A DNA stretch of 49,217 nucleotides from Savagea sp. (GCA_030152585.1 JASLJC010000091.1:1-49217), one strand, 5' to 3'; shown: positions 40,382 through 49,217, counted from the stretch's first letter. Notes: generated by a model from the sequence alone, not told the origin. Program-made: numbers and translations.

Positions 40382-42310
40382 TTCTATTATAGGCAAATGC
40401 ATACGTTCGATGGCGTCATCACCTTTGACAGAAAATCCGGCACCTTTTGTACAAAAAATAGAAGCACTCGTCGTTCGTGTGTCGTGTTCGATTTCATATC
40501 GTGTAGAAGAAATGACGTCTTCTGCGTTATGGCACGGTGCGAAATGATCGAATTGTAACGACAATTGACCACGTCCTTTCGTATAAGAAGCAAACCGTGC
40601 ATTGTAGTTCGAAAACGTTTGAACGGGGACGCGTGCACGAAGAAGTAGCCGCTTACCGATCGTTTCAGGAGGTGCTGCTACACCAGCGCCTCGCTCGATA
40701 TCGCTCATGAGCCGACCAATTTCATGCGGTTCGACTGTCGCTTGTAAACGATACATCGGTTCGAGTAAACGGAGTGTACTTCTTTCAAGTGCTTGACGAA
40801 TTGCTCGTTTCGTCGCTTCGCGTAAATCTCCCGGTGACGTATGGCGAGGATGAGTCGCCGCACGTAGAAGTGTGACGTGTATATCGGTCATCATCGCTCC
40901 CGTTAACGTGCCATAATGTGGTTCGTTACAAACGGTATGTCGAATCATTGCTCGTTCGCCAGAAGTTAACATATTCGGGTGTGTTTCATCTTCAAACGTG
41001 ACCCCTTGACCTTCTTCATTTGGCGTAATCGCAACATGTACTTCAGCATAATGTTTTAACGGCTCGAAATGACCGTATCCATTCGTTCGTTCACAAACGG
41101 TTTCGCGATAAATAATATCAGGCTCTCCGAATGTCACATGGAGTTGGAAATGACGTTCGAGGTGTCCTTGTAACGTTTCAAGTTGAATGAGTCCCATAAT
41201 CGAACAATACAGTTGTTCGGTTTCAGCGTCCCATTGAATTTGTAGTGAAGGATCTTCTGCGTTGAGTCGTTCAAAGATAGGCCACAATTCGTAAATCGAT
41301 CGTTCATCATGGATGACTAGACGGGCTTGCATCGTCGGAATGGTCGACGGTATCGTGAGAGAAGAAGGGCCGATCGTATCGCCAATTTCAGGCGTCGGTA
41401 AACCGAGGAAAACGACAATATCTCCTGCTTCTACCCGTTCAGTCGGTACGTACGATTGACCATGTGCATAAAATAAATGGGTGACTTTTACAAGTTGTCC
41501 TCGAAATGAAATCGTATCTCGTAAAGTAATCGTTCCAGAAAAAAGACGAGCAAAAGCGAGACGACGTCCTTCTTCGTCATGTCGGATTTTGAAAATCGTC
41601 CCGGTCGGTGTCCCTTCTACATCGAACGATGGATTTATCCACATGTGGATAAAGTTGAAAAACGGAAAAACCCCTTCATCATGTAAAGCAGACCCTGTGG
41701 ATAAAAAAGAAAGTGTTCCGTTCTGAAGTTGAGTACGCGCAGCGGATAACGTCGTTTCTTCGTCTAATGTTCCTTCAATCCACTGTTCGAATAATTGTTC
41801 GTCGTGTATGGCGAGCGCTTCAATTAATTCGTCTGTCTCTTCGTAGGCGATCGAGACAATCGAGCGTTGGAGCTGGTGTTGAAGTGTTTTGATCCAATGC
41901 GCCGTCGTCGTTTCGGAGGCATCCATTTTATTGATAAAGAAAAACGTCGGAATTTGTAAATCGGTTAGTCGTTGGATCATCGATTCAGTCGATCCTGTTA
42001 ATCCATCAAGTGCACTCACGACAACTACAGCAGCGTCTAAAATCGGAAGTGTGCGCTCCATTTCAGGTGAAAAGTCGAGGTGACCCGGGGTATCGATCCA
42101 CGTATAAGTTATGTCATCGTATTGAAAACGAGCTTGTTCAGCGAAAATAGTCATGCCGCGCATACGCTCCATTTCGTGAAAGTCGAGAAATGCCGTTCCT
42201 TTGTCGACGCGCCCTTTTGTAAACCGTTCGGTCACGTACGTTAATAATTGTTCTGTAAACGTCGTTTTTCCTGCATCGACGTGTGCTACGATACCAATCG
42301 TTCGATACAT
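40379..42310 (-). CDS. TetM/TetO-like ribosomal protection GTPase (EF-G family)
   Basis: The 643-residue translation GTPase has the G-domain motifs AHVDAGKTT, MRGMTIF (RGITI in most relatives), DTPGHLDF and FINKMDA. EF-G-like domains II to V follow, in the length and order of TetM-type ribosomal protection proteins. It lacks the extra G' domain of EF-G. Such proteins release tetracycline from the ribosome, but divergent chromosomal copies are common in Bacillales and resistance is not certain. The base composition does not differ from neighbours, and no mobile element lies next to it, so it looks resident. Three perfect DnaA boxes lie inside the gene. Confidence 0.88.
   Translation of the reverse strand: MYRTIGIVAHVDAGKTTFTEQLLTYVTERFTKGRVDKGTAFLDFHEMERMRGMTIFAEQARFQYDDITYTWIDTPGHLDFSPEMERTLPILDAAVVVVSALDGLTGSTESMIQRLTDLQIPTFFFINKMDASETTTAHWIKTLQHQLQRSIVSIAYEETDELIEALAIHDEQLFEQWIEGTLDEETTLSAARTQLQNGTLSFLSTGSALHDEGVFPFFNFIHMWINPSFDVEGTPTGTIFKIRHDEEGRRLAFARLFSGTITLRDTISFRGQLVKVTHLFYAHGQSYVPTERVEAGDIVVFLGLPTPEIGDTIGPSSLTIPSTIPTMQARLVIHDERSIYELWPIFERLNAEDPSLQIQWDAETEQLYCSIMGLIQLETLQGHLERHFQLHVTFGEPDIIYRETVCERTNGYGHFEPLKHYAEVHVAITPNEEGQGVTFEDETHPNMLTSGERAMIRHTVCNEPHYGTLTGAMMTDIHVTLLRAATHPRHTSPGDLREATKRAIRQALERSTLRLLEPMYRLQATVEPHEIGRLMSDIERGAGVAAPPETIGKRLLLRARVPVQTFSNYNARFASYTKGRGQLSLQFDHFAPCHNAEDVISSTRYEIEHDTRTTSASIFCTKGAGFSVKGDDAIERMHLPIIE
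41635..41704. promoter_or_regulatory. DnaA-box cluster 5 (inside the tetM-like gene)
   Basis: TTATCCACATGTGGATAA (41635-41652) is a perfect 18-base palindrome made of two perfect DnaA boxes back to back. A third perfect box, TGTGGATAA, lies at 41696-41704. On the minus strand the palindrome encodes part of FIHMWIN, so the gene tolerates it without changing the family motifs. Confidence 0.65.
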
Positions 42311-42445
42311 GTCATCACTCCTTCAAAACATTTTCTTCTATTATAACGAAAAAAAGAAGGAACCGTTTCCGTTACTCGTTTTTTTGGTACAATAAATGAA
42401 TACGTATCTAAAAGGGAAGGTACGTCACGAAAGGGGATGGATAGT

Positions 42446-43642
42446 ATGCAAGAAGGGTATACGATACGGGACGTTCGATTTTGGGTGCTCGTCATTGGAC
42501 TCGGACTCGCTTCGATGTTTATTTTTGCAGCGATGTATTCGGTACAACCGTTATTGCCACTATTTACGAAAGAGTTTGGAGTATCTGTATCATATTCAAG
42601 TATGACGATGTCGGCGATGACAATCGGTTTAATCATCGGATTAGTCACGATTGGTTTTTTATCTGATCGAAAAGGGAGACGTCAATATGTCGCTTGGTCG
42701 CTTTTATTGTCGGCTTTACCATTTTTTCTAATTCCGTATATCGAGTCGTTCGGTTTAATCGTCGCATTACGTGCATTACAAGGATTTGCATTGGCAGGGG
42801 TACCTGCTGTCGGATTAGCTTATTTAAATGAAGAAATTCATCCGAAATTTAGAAGTATCGCGACTGCTTTATATATATCGTTTAACGGTATCGGGGGGAT
42901 GAGTGGACGCGTACTAACAGGTGTATTAGCAGAACGATATTCTTGGCAGCTGGCGATGCTTATTTTAGCCGGATCAGGACTTGTTATGTTCGTTCTTTTA
43001 CTATTTACAATGCCGAAATCACGAAATTTCAAACCGAGTATCGTTTCAATGCGAGAAGATTTGAAAGGGATGCTCGTTCATTTTAAAAATCCACAACTAC
43101 TATTAATTTTCGGTCTTGGGCTCGTATTACAGTTTTCCTTCACGGGTGTATGGACCTTTTTACCGTTTTATTTAGCTGAACCACCGTTTCAATTGCCGTT
43201 AGATTCAATTTCATTAACGTATTTTGCTTATGGTATGGGCATTATTGCCGCTCCGATTGCAGGATTTTTAGCGGCGCGGTTCGGTGTCAGTCGTGTCCGA
43301 AGTATAAGTATTTTCGTCTTAAGTGCGGGTGTCTTTTTAACGATTGTTCCGTCATTACATCTCGTCATTATCGGAATGTGTGTCATTTGTGCAGGATTTT
43401 TCACAGCTCACTCTTTAACAGCAACATCGGTTAGTAATGTGGCAACACACCATAAAGGAAGTGCATCGAGTCTTTATCTTGTTGCATATTACGTCGGCGT
43501 TGCGATCGGGAGTAGTGTGCTCGGTCCAGTATGGGAACAAGGAGGCTGGCAACCGCTCGTTTATGTGACAGCGCTCATTCCTGTTTTATATTTAATGCTC
43601 GTCTTATGGATTCAACGACGAACATCGCCTCTTTCTTCATAA
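42446..43642 (+). CDS. MFS transporter (DHA1-type)
   Basis: The 398-residue protein has twelve predicted membrane helices. The typical MFS loop motif between helices 2 and 3 reads GFLSDRKGRRQYV. The segment GIGGMSGRVLTGVLAERYSWQ resembles motif C-type glycine-rich sequence of drug:H+ antiporters. The substrate cannot be told. The ATG at 42446 is ten bases after AAGGGG; the ATG at 42437 is too close to it. It is divergent from the tetM-like gene and followed by a terminator. Confidence 0.9.
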   Translation: MQEGYTIRDVRFWVLVIGLGLASMFIFAAMYSVQPLLPLFTKEFGVSVSYSSMTMSAMTIGLIIGLVTIGFLSDRKGRRQYVAWSLLLSALPFFLIPYIESFGLIVALRALQGFALAGVPAVGLAYLNEEIHPKFRSIATALYISFNGIGGMSGRVLTGVLAERYSWQLAMLILAGSGLVMFVLLLFTMPKSRNFKPSIVSMREDLKGMLVHFKNPQLLLIFGLGLVLQFSFTGVWTFLPFYLAEPPFQLPLDSISLTYFAYGMGIIAAPIAGFLAARFGVSRVRSISIFVLSAGVFLTIVPSLHLVIIGMCVICAGFFTAHSLTATSVSNVATHHKGSASSLYLVAYYVGVAIGSSVLGPVWEQGGWQPLVYVTALIPVLYLMLVLWIQRRTSPLSS

Positions 43643-43675
43643 GGTGTCTCTAAATCGATGTCATTTAGCGGCAAA

Positions 43676-43722
43676 TGAAAACCTAGCTTCCCTTTTGAAA
43701 AGGGGAAACTAGGTTTTTTATT
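43676..43722. terminator. Bidirectional terminator after the MFS gene
   Basis: AAAACCTAG plus CTTCCC pairs with GGGGAA plus CTAGGTTTT around TTTTGAAAA, with A and T runs at both sides. It separates the MFS gene from the small convergent zinc-knuckle gene. Confidence 0.88.
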
Positions 43723-43730
43723 GAAGCTAT

Positions 43731-43892
43731 TTAAAAATCTTCTGGTACTTCACGAGCTCCATTACATGCCGGGCACGTATGTACGCCACTACCGCCACAT
43801 GCTGGACAATCGTCAGCTGCTCCTTGACGACCGATACCGCCAGTGCAATCACACTCTACTCGACCTGTACTACATTCAGGACAATCACGCAT
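43731..43892 (-). CDS. DnaJ-type zinc-knuckle mini-protein (53 residues)
   Basis: The 53-residue protein (start MRDCPECSTGRVECDCTGGI) has ten cysteines or so arranged as CPEC, CDC, CPACGGSG and CPACNG, the CxxCxGxG pattern of the DnaJ zinc domain. It would bind two zinc ions. Size and pattern are like anti-TRAP or YuiA of Bacillus, but the sequence is not close enough to name it. The ATG at 43892 follows GGAGGTG; the longer frame is not needed. It is a single-gene unit. Confidence 0.75.
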   Translation of the reverse strand: MRDCPECSTGRVECDCTGGIGRQGAADDCPACGGSGVHTCPACNGAREVPEDF

Positions 43893-44058
43893 CGTTTTAC
43901 ACCTCCATTTCATTATTATTTTGTAATCTTATTTATAATACTACAAGAAGTAGTACGACAGATTGGAAATTTCCGATACGTACGAAATGGTGCATTAAGT
44001 TGCTATTCCTTTATTTATTTCGAAATGAATGGTGATTCCATTATGGAGACAACCTCTT

Positions 44059-45741
44059 TCATTTCGCAATCCGTTGAAAATTTTGAACGGCTGTTTGTAA
44101 TGTGAGCGCCATGTTTGACAGATGCTCAGAAGCGTTCGTAATGTCAGTCATTGCAGCACTTTGTTGTTCAGTGCTTGCAGCAATATTTTGTACATTTTCA
44201 GTCGAATCAATCGAAATTGTATGAATCGTTTCGATTTTATCGACGAGTGTATTCGTCGTTTCGTGAATCGTTTGCATCGCATCATTGACATGAATAATTT
44301 GTTGTTGGACGCGTTGGATAGCTTCATCAATCGAAGTGAAAGCGTCATTCGTTTCATGTGCTAACGTTTCGCCTTCTGTAACAGCTTGTTCATTTCGTTC
44401 AATCTGTTGAACGGCTTCTTTCGTATCGTTTACCATCTGTTGAACGATCGATTGAATGTCGCTTGCAGAACGAGACGATTCATCTGCTAATGTTCGAACT
44501 TCTTGTGCGACGACGGCAAAACCAGCTCCGTGTTCGCCTGCGCGCGCTGCTTCAATCGAAGCATTCAAGGCGATTAAATTCGTTTGATCGGCGATTTCTT
44601 GGATTTGTTGGACCGCTTTTGCAATCGTATTGGACTGGCGATCTAATACGTGCATCTGTTTTGCAAGTTGTGACGTATTCGAAGCAATCGTCGTCACTTG
44701 ATCGAACATGAGTCGTAACTTCTCTGCTCCTTCAGAAGACAATGTATTCGTCGAGTCTGCATCGCGTCTTACCTCGTTTAAACGCGTATGTACATGTCCG
44801 ACTTCTCGTAACATGTCTGAAGAGCGATGTTGAACATCATTTGTAATATAGTGTTGTTCATCGATGCCATTTGAAATTTGTTGCATCGCTTGTGCGACTG
44901 TATCGGTCGCATGGCCCACTTCATGACTACTTGCCGTTAGTTGTTGAGCTGTTGCTGCGACTTGTTCAGAAGACGTTTGAACGTCAGAAACGATCGTGCC
45001 AATCGACTGTGCCATTTCGTTAAACGACGTTTCAATTTGAGCGAATTCATCGCGCGTTTGAAGTTGGAGACGTGTATTTAAATCACCACGAGCGAGCGTA
45101 TCCATTTCAGTCGCAATCGCTGTAATGTTTCGATTCATAAATCGTGCGAGCTGGCGTGCAATGATATAACTAAGGGCGACTGCGACTAGAACAGTCAATA
45201 AAAATTTCCAAATAGCAGATTGACTACTCGTTTCAATTGAAGCTAACAACTGTTGCGTTTCTTCTTGACTTGTTTTTGCCATTTCATTTCCGAATGAAAC
45301 GAGTTTTTTAGAATCTTCTCCTAATACAGCGAGTGCTGCATTTTTGGCTTCTTCTATATTTCCAGCGTCGACATTAGCAAATACGTGCTCATCAATCGTC
45401 GTTTCCCAATACGTTAAGTCCTCAACAAACTGTTGAAAAGCAGCATCATCTTTTGAATAAGGTGCCAACGTATCGATAATGACGTGAAGTTCTTGTCGAA
45501 AAGCTAAATGGTTGTCGCGCATCGGTTGTGCGCCGTACAACATATAACCGCGGACAGCCGCATTTGCTCGCACAGTTAAAAAAGCAATATCTTCGTAAAG
45601 TGCGGTCGTTTTATTTTGTTCTTTAATCGTTGTCACGACATCTCGGTTTTGATTCATTTGAAGTAGACTAATCGTAGAAACGATAAGTAAGAAAAATAAA
45701 ATCGTACCGAAACTGGCGATTAATTTTTGACGAATCGTCAT
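44059..45741 (-). CDS. Methyl-accepting chemotaxis protein
   Basis: The 560-residue receptor has a first membrane helix (about residues 8-30), an extracytoplasmic four-helix-type sensor domain to about residue 185, a second helix (IWKFLLTVLVAVALSYIIA), a HAMP domain and a long signalling domain. The CheA/CheW-binding hairpin tip is intact: IQEIADQTNLIALNASIEAARAGEHGAGFAVVAQEVRTLADESSRSA. The ATG at 45741 has AGGA upstream; a TTG at 45747 is an alternative. It starts 23 bases after the PAS-GGDEF-EAL gene, so the two form an operon. The ligand is unknown. Confidence 0.94.
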   Translation of the reverse strand: MTIRQKLIASFGTILFFLLIVSTISLLQMNQNRDVVTTIKEQNKTTALYEDIAFLTVRANAAVRGYMLYGAQPMRDNHLAFRQELHVIIDTLAPYSKDDAAFQQFVEDLTYWETTIDEHVFANVDAGNIEEAKNAALAVLGEDSKKLVSFGNEMAKTSQEETQQLLASIETSSQSAIWKFLLTVLVAVALSYIIARQLARFMNRNITAIATEMDTLARGDLNTRLQLQTRDEFAQIETSFNEMAQSIGTIVSDVQTSSEQVAATAQQLTASSHEVGHATDTVAQAMQQISNGIDEQHYITNDVQHRSSDMLREVGHVHTRLNEVRRDADSTNTLSSEGAEKLRLMFDQVTTIASNTSQLAKQMHVLDRQSNTIAKAVQQIQEIADQTNLIALNASIEAARAGEHGAGFAVVAQEVRTLADESSRSASDIQSIVQQMVNDTKEAVQQIERNEQAVTEGETLAHETNDAFTSIDEAIQRVQQQIIHVNDAMQTIHETTNTLVDKIETIHTISIDSTENVQNIAASTEQQSAAMTDITNASEHLSNMALTLQTAVQNFQRIAK

Positions 45742-45764
45742 AAGCAAAATCCTCTCTCTGCCGT

Positions 45765-48164
45765 TTAAAGTGGTCGAATGTCATTTTGGAAATGAAGTTC
45801 GATTTGTTGTTTCGTAAGTGGTGGACAATAATAATCTCCTTGAATGAACGTATACGGTAAATGTTGGACGAACTCATGTTGGATTTTTGTATTGATATTT
45901 GACAATGAACTATTGAGTTGAAGTTGATCCGTTAATGTGACGATCGACTGTAAAATCGCTTGGTTCGTATCATCCATTTCTTCTATAAATTTCGAATCGA
46001 CTTTTACATCCGATACCGACGTTTTACTTAAATGTTGGTAAGATGATTGCCCACTACCGAACTGAGATAACGTAATATGCATCCCGATACTGCGCAATTT
46101 ATCGACAACCGTTTGGAAATACTCAATATCTCCTGACGTATCATGTACTTGGATATTGACGAAATGTGGATCGAGATCGATATCTTTTAACAGTTCCGTT
46201 ATCCGTTCGATGAAAATCGGTTGTTCAAAAAGTTGAGACGGTATATTGAGTCGCATTTGTTGGAGCGGGACTCCAATTTCTTGCCAATATTTCATTTGCA
46301 AACACGATTTCTTCAACGTCCATAATCCGAGCGGAATGACAAGACCTGCTGTTTCGGCGACAGAAGCGAGCAACTGTTCTCCGATAGCGCCGCGTGTAGG
46401 GTGATTCCAAACGATGTTCATTTCTACACCGAAAATCGTATCGTCTCCCTTTTTAAAAATAGGCTGATAACGGAATGAAAATTGTTCGAACATGAGCGCT
46501 TTACGTAAATCCATTTCGAGTAACGTTTTTTCAATATTTTCATTTCGTAATTTTTCCGTGAAAAATTGAAAGTTGTTTTTTCCTTCACGTTTCGCTAAAT
46601 ACATCGCAGAATCTGCATTTCGTAGTAACTCATCATACGACGTTCCATCTCGAGGAAACATACTAATACCAACACTCGGCGTAACGTATACATTATATTT
46701 ATCGACAGTAAACGGTTGTGCAATATTCCGGACGATTCGTTCCGCGACGACTTGTACTTCCTTTTTCTCAGTAGAAGATAAAATGACGACATATTCATCA
46801 CCTGCAAGTCGTGACACGATGTCGTGCGAACGAATCGAGTCATGCAAACGATCCCCTACTGCTTTTAACAATTTATCTCCGACTAGATGTCCCATTGAAT
46901 CGTTGACATTTTTAAAACGGTCTAAGTCAATAAACATGAGTGAAAACGTCTCGCCATCGACAGGGTAACTGTCGATACGGCGTGTGACGAGTTTTTCTAA
47001 TAGTTGACGATTCGGTAATCCTGTTAACTCATCGTAATAAGCCATCGTCGAAATACGTTCTTCTGCTTTTTTTCGTTCTGTAATATCGACACCCGTTCCG
47101 ACAACTTCAGTTACACGACCTTCTTCGATAATCGGTGATAAATAAATTAAAATAATATGTCCTAAATATTCAATTTCAAATTGTGTTTGATGTCCGTGTG
47201 CTGCGCGAAGCAAATGACGCAAAATACGGAAACGTTCTCGTTCTTCAAAATGTTTTTTGAAAAAATGAGGCTCGTTAATTGCGATTGTCGTCAACCCGAG
47301 GTTACGAGCTAAATGACCTTCTACGAGCGTCGCGCGAATAAGACTCGGTCGTTTTAACTTATATTTAAAAATAATATTTTGTAAATGACGCACTGTACGC
47401 GAAAAGTCGTTTTGCAATGCACGCTCTAAATTTTCTTGTATTTCTTTTTTAGGTGTAATATCTGACTGAATTCCGATGAAGTTTACTAACTCCCCATTTT
47501 CATCAATCGTTGGAACAATCGTCGTCTGCATCCAGTAAATGGTGCCATCTTTTGCTTTATTTTGAATTTCACCGGACCATATTTTCCCTTGTTGAATCGT
47601 CTCCCACAACTGTTTGAAAAAGGAAGGCTCGTGACGTTGCGAACTGACGAGCCGATGCGTCTGCCCGATTAATTCATCTCGTTCAAAACCGTAAAACGAA
47701 CAAAAACGATCGTTAACGTACGTAATTTCTCCCGTTAAATCGGCAATCGACAAAATAGAAGATTGATGCAAAGCATGTTCGATATTGCGAAGTTGTGCAC
47801 TTTCTTTTTTCGTTTTTTCTAAAGAAATTCTTTGTTCTGTTACATTTGAACCGAAAAATAAATAGAACGTGTCCCCTTCTTCATCTTTTACAGCGATCAT
47901 CGTACCGTATAACCAAAAGGGAGACCCGTCTTTTTGACGACCTTTAAACGTATTCATCGTCGACATGTAAGTTACATTTCGTGGCGATTGAAAAATGGAA
48001 GCATACGATTTTCCGATCAATTGATCTTCAGTAAAAGAAGTCAATGTGCAAAACGTTTCATTTGCAGCGACAATTTTTTCGTCTTTAGAAAAAATTAAAA
48101 TATAAAATTGTTGTTGTACTTGTTGAAAAAAAGAAGGCAAGTTTCGGATATATTGAAGTGCCAT
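45765..48164 (-). CDS. PAS-GGDEF-EAL protein with degenerate EAL domain
   Basis: The 799-residue protein has two N-terminal PAS domains (about residues 10-115 and 130-245), a third PAS-like part (to about 375), a GGDEF domain and an EAL domain. It has no membrane helix. The GGDEF site reads SRLAGDEYVVI with an RSHD inhibition site five residues before it, so cyclase activity is plausible. In the EAL domain the first Glu, the Asn in RLNIPSQ, the Lys in VKVDSKF and the Gln in FIQGDYY remain. The metal-binding DDFG is SQFG and the other two catalytic glutamates are gone. It is most likely a c-di-GMP synthase or receptor, without hydrolase activity. It is co-transcribed with the chemoreceptor gene. 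Confidence 0.92.
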   Translation of the reverse strand: MALQYIRNLPSFFQQVQQQFYILIFSKDEKIVAANETFCTLTSFTEDQLIGKSYASIFQSPRNVTYMSTMNTFKGRQKDGSPFWLYGTMIAVKDEEGDTFYLFFGSNVTEQRISLEKTKKESAQLRNIEHALHQSSILSIADLTGEITYVNDRFCSFYGFERDELIGQTHRLVSSQRHEPSFFKQLWETIQQGKIWSGEIQNKAKDGTIYWMQTTIVPTIDENGELVNFIGIQSDITPKKEIQENLERALQNDFSRTVRHLQNIIFKYKLKRPSLIRATLVEGHLARNLGLTTIAINEPHFFKKHFEERERFRILRHLLRAAHGHQTQFEIEYLGHIILIYLSPIIEEGRVTEVVGTGVDITERKKAEERISTMAYYDELTGLPNRQLLEKLVTRRIDSYPVDGETFSLMFIDLDRFKNVNDSMGHLVGDKLLKAVGDRLHDSIRSHDIVSRLAGDEYVVILSSTEKKEVQVVAERIVRNIAQPFTVDKYNVYVTPSVGISMFPRDGTSYDELLRNADSAMYLAKREGKNNFQFFTEKLRNENIEKTLLEMDLRKALMFEQFSFRYQPIFKKGDDTIFGVEMNIVWNHPTRGAIGEQLLASVAETAGLVIPLGLWTLKKSCLQMKYWQEIGVPLQQMRLNIPSQLFEQPIFIERITELLKDIDLDPHFVNIQVHDTSGDIEYFQTVVDKLRSIGMHITLSQFGSGQSSYQHLSKTSVSDVKVDSKFIEEMDDTNQAILQSIVTLTDQLQLNSSLSNINTKIQHEFVQHLPYTFIQGDYYCPPLTKQQIELHFQNDIRPL

Positions 48165-48600
48165 TGTCGATCAATTCCTTTCTGTAAAATGAATAAAAGC
48201 GGTTTTTGATAAAAAGACGCTAAACGATAAAACAGTCCAAAAGTTCCATTAAAAAGTGAAAAAATGAGAAAAACGTGTAAAAATAGACGAAATGATAGTA
48301 AAAAATCAAAAAGAAAAGAAGATAAGAAAAGTCTCATTTTTCTCCATTTTCTTCTTTTTAGTACAAAATTGATAAAGGAATACTGATATTACGCGTTTTT
48401 CGGGTAAAATAAAGGATTATATTTTTCGTTCGGTTAGTTAATTCTTATTATATATGATTAGGTCTAAAAGTACCACATTAAACAGAAGACCTGTAAGAAA
48501 ATTTAAAAAATCGTGCGAATGATGAAAAAAAGAAGATATAATAAACAATACACGATACTATTAAAAGGATATCGGAAAAATCCGAAAAAGGAGTAAGCAA
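48165..48600. other. Long AT-rich intergenic region between divergent genes
   Basis: About 435 bases without a gene. The only recognisable signals are a TATAAT at 48537-48542 with a poor -35, an inverted repeat ATCGTG/CACGAT (48510-48515 and 48551-48556) around it, and AAGGAG before the ATG at 48601. Near 48430 the sequence CGTTCGGTTAGTTAAT contains two loosely repeated GTT units that could be a LytTR-type site. The rest is purine-rich, without repeats that I can see. Confidence 0.5.
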
Positions 48601-49217
48601 ATGGAGAAAAACTTGCGATTGAACGAGTTATTACGTATTATGGGGCAATTATTTTCAGAAGAAGTATCGCTCGCGATTACAGATGAAACACAATATTTAT
48701 ATTACGAGCCGAGTAAGCGAATCGATTTGAAAATTGAAAAAGGACAGCCGCTCAAAGAGGGGACGATCGCCTATCGTGCGGTGACAGAAAACCAAAAAGT
48801 GTCGGACTTTGTACAGCGTGACTTTTTTGGGGTCCCTTATTACGGAAAAGCCGTTCCTTTCGAAGATAATGGCGAGCGCGGTTGTGTGATGGCTATTTAT
48901 CCAGCATATACAGAAGGAAAATCGGTCGTCACGTTAAAGACGAAAAATGGTTGGATTCCTGTACCATTTGAACAAATTCAATATATCGAAGTGAAAAATC
49001 GAAAAACGTACGTCGTTTCGGAACAAATGACAGGTACACATAAAAATTCATTGCAAAGTTTTGAATTTTTACTACCCCGTCAACGATTCGTTCGTTGCCA
49101 CCGTTCATTTATCGTCAATATTCATCAAATTAAAGAAATTCATCCCGACACACATTCGACGTTTATTCTTGAAATGAAAGACGGTGCTCGTGTACCCGTC
49201 AGCCAATCGTATTCTAG
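48601..49217 (+). CDS. LytTR-type DNA-binding regulator (partial, runs off the window)
   Basis: The frame is open from ATG at 48601 (AAGGAG upstream) to the window edge, giving 205 residues. An N-terminal sensory domain of about 100 residues (MGQLFSEEVSLAITDETQYL onward) looks PAS-like. From about residue 105 a LytTR domain follows: GWIPVPFEQIQYIEVKNRKT, then FLLPRQRFVRCHRSFIVNIHQIKEIHP and VPVSQSY at the edge. LytTR proteins bind direct repeats as dimers. It is divergent from the PAS-GGDEF-EAL gene. Only the last part of the DNA-binding domain is missing. Target and signal are unknown. Confidence 0.85.
   Translation, partial: MEKNLRLNELLRIMGQLFSEEVSLAITDETQYLYYEPSKRIDLKIEKGQPLKEGTIAYRAVTENQKVSDFVQRDFFGVPYYGKAVPFEDNGERGCVMAIYPAYTEGKSVVTLKTKNGWIPVPFEQIQYIEVKNRKTYVVSEQMTGTHKNSLQSFEFLLPRQRFVRCHRSFIVNIHQIKEIHPDTHSTFILEMKDGARVPVSQSYS

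Noticed and set aside
40379..42310. A mobile tetracycline resistance gene.
   Set aside because: No transposon, integrase or leader peptide of the Tn916 type lies nearby and codon use matches the neighbours, so it looks like a resident, divergent family member.
1..49217. tRNA, rRNA genes or CRISPR arrays.
   Set aside because: No cloverleaf sequences, rRNA blocks or regularly spaced repeats were found on either strand.

Overview
The window is about 49 kb of a low-GC (roughly 40-42 % by eye) Firmicutes chromosome, order Bacillales. The block yybS-gdpP-rplI-dnaC, the walRKHIJ-htrA block, a CxxH/CxxC protein and rlmH are genes that flank oriC in Bacillus and its relatives. Ribosome binding sites are strong (AGGAGG type) and TTG or GTG starts are frequent (dnaC, walR, walJ, rlmH, gdpP, pxpA). 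I cannot name the genus from the sequence alone.

Layout. 1-700: an end-type intergenic repeat, then a promoter, a structured leader and a doubtful small ORF crossed by a terminator. 980-5130: aldehyde dehydrogenase with its DUF779 partner, a DCC thiol-disulfide protein, and a bioY-bioB pair behind a BirA-like operator. 5130-12050: a large membrane-anchored protein of unknown function, then yybS, gdpP, rplI and dnaC. 12060-19710: where purA often sits in relatives there is an accessory stretch: a second-type repeat fused to an ISL3 transposase remnant, a pdxK/thiD-type kinase, an opine-type dehydrogenase with an NhaC-type antiporter, butanediol dehydrogenase, a LysR regulator and a CofE-like protein. 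19900-27660: the essential WalRK two-component system with WalH, WalI, WalJ, HtrA, a CxxH/CxxC protein and RlmH. 27930-32520: malate:quinone oxidoreductase, then a TPP riboswitch controlling the ykoEDC thiamine-precursor ECF transporter. 32690-40250: a 5-oxoproline (pyroglutamate) cluster with a DUF1445 D-glutamate cyclase-like protein, IclR regulator, NRAMP-fold transporter, pxpA, and an operon pxpB-pxpC-accB-accC. 40380-49217: a TetM/EF-G-like GTPase, an MFS transporter, a DnaJ-type zinc-knuckle mini-protein, a chemoreceptor, a PAS-GGDEF-EAL protein and the start of a LytTR regulator.

The most striking non-genic signal is a set of five short loci carrying perfect DnaA boxes (TTATCCACA), nine perfect copies where about 0.5 are expected, always grouped in twos or threes: before yybS, after nhaC, before walR, before rlmH, and inside the tetM-like coding sequence. 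They look like oriC-proximal DnaA-box clusters. A second notable point is that pxpB-pxpC (homologous to the carboxyltransferase part of urea carboxylase) are followed directly by a biotin carrier protein and a biotin carboxylase, so the four genes contain every part of a urea-carboxylase-like enzyme. A third is a family of three related hairpin-rich repeats sharing one terminus, probably derived from an ISL3 element. No tRNA, rRNA or CRISPR array was seen.
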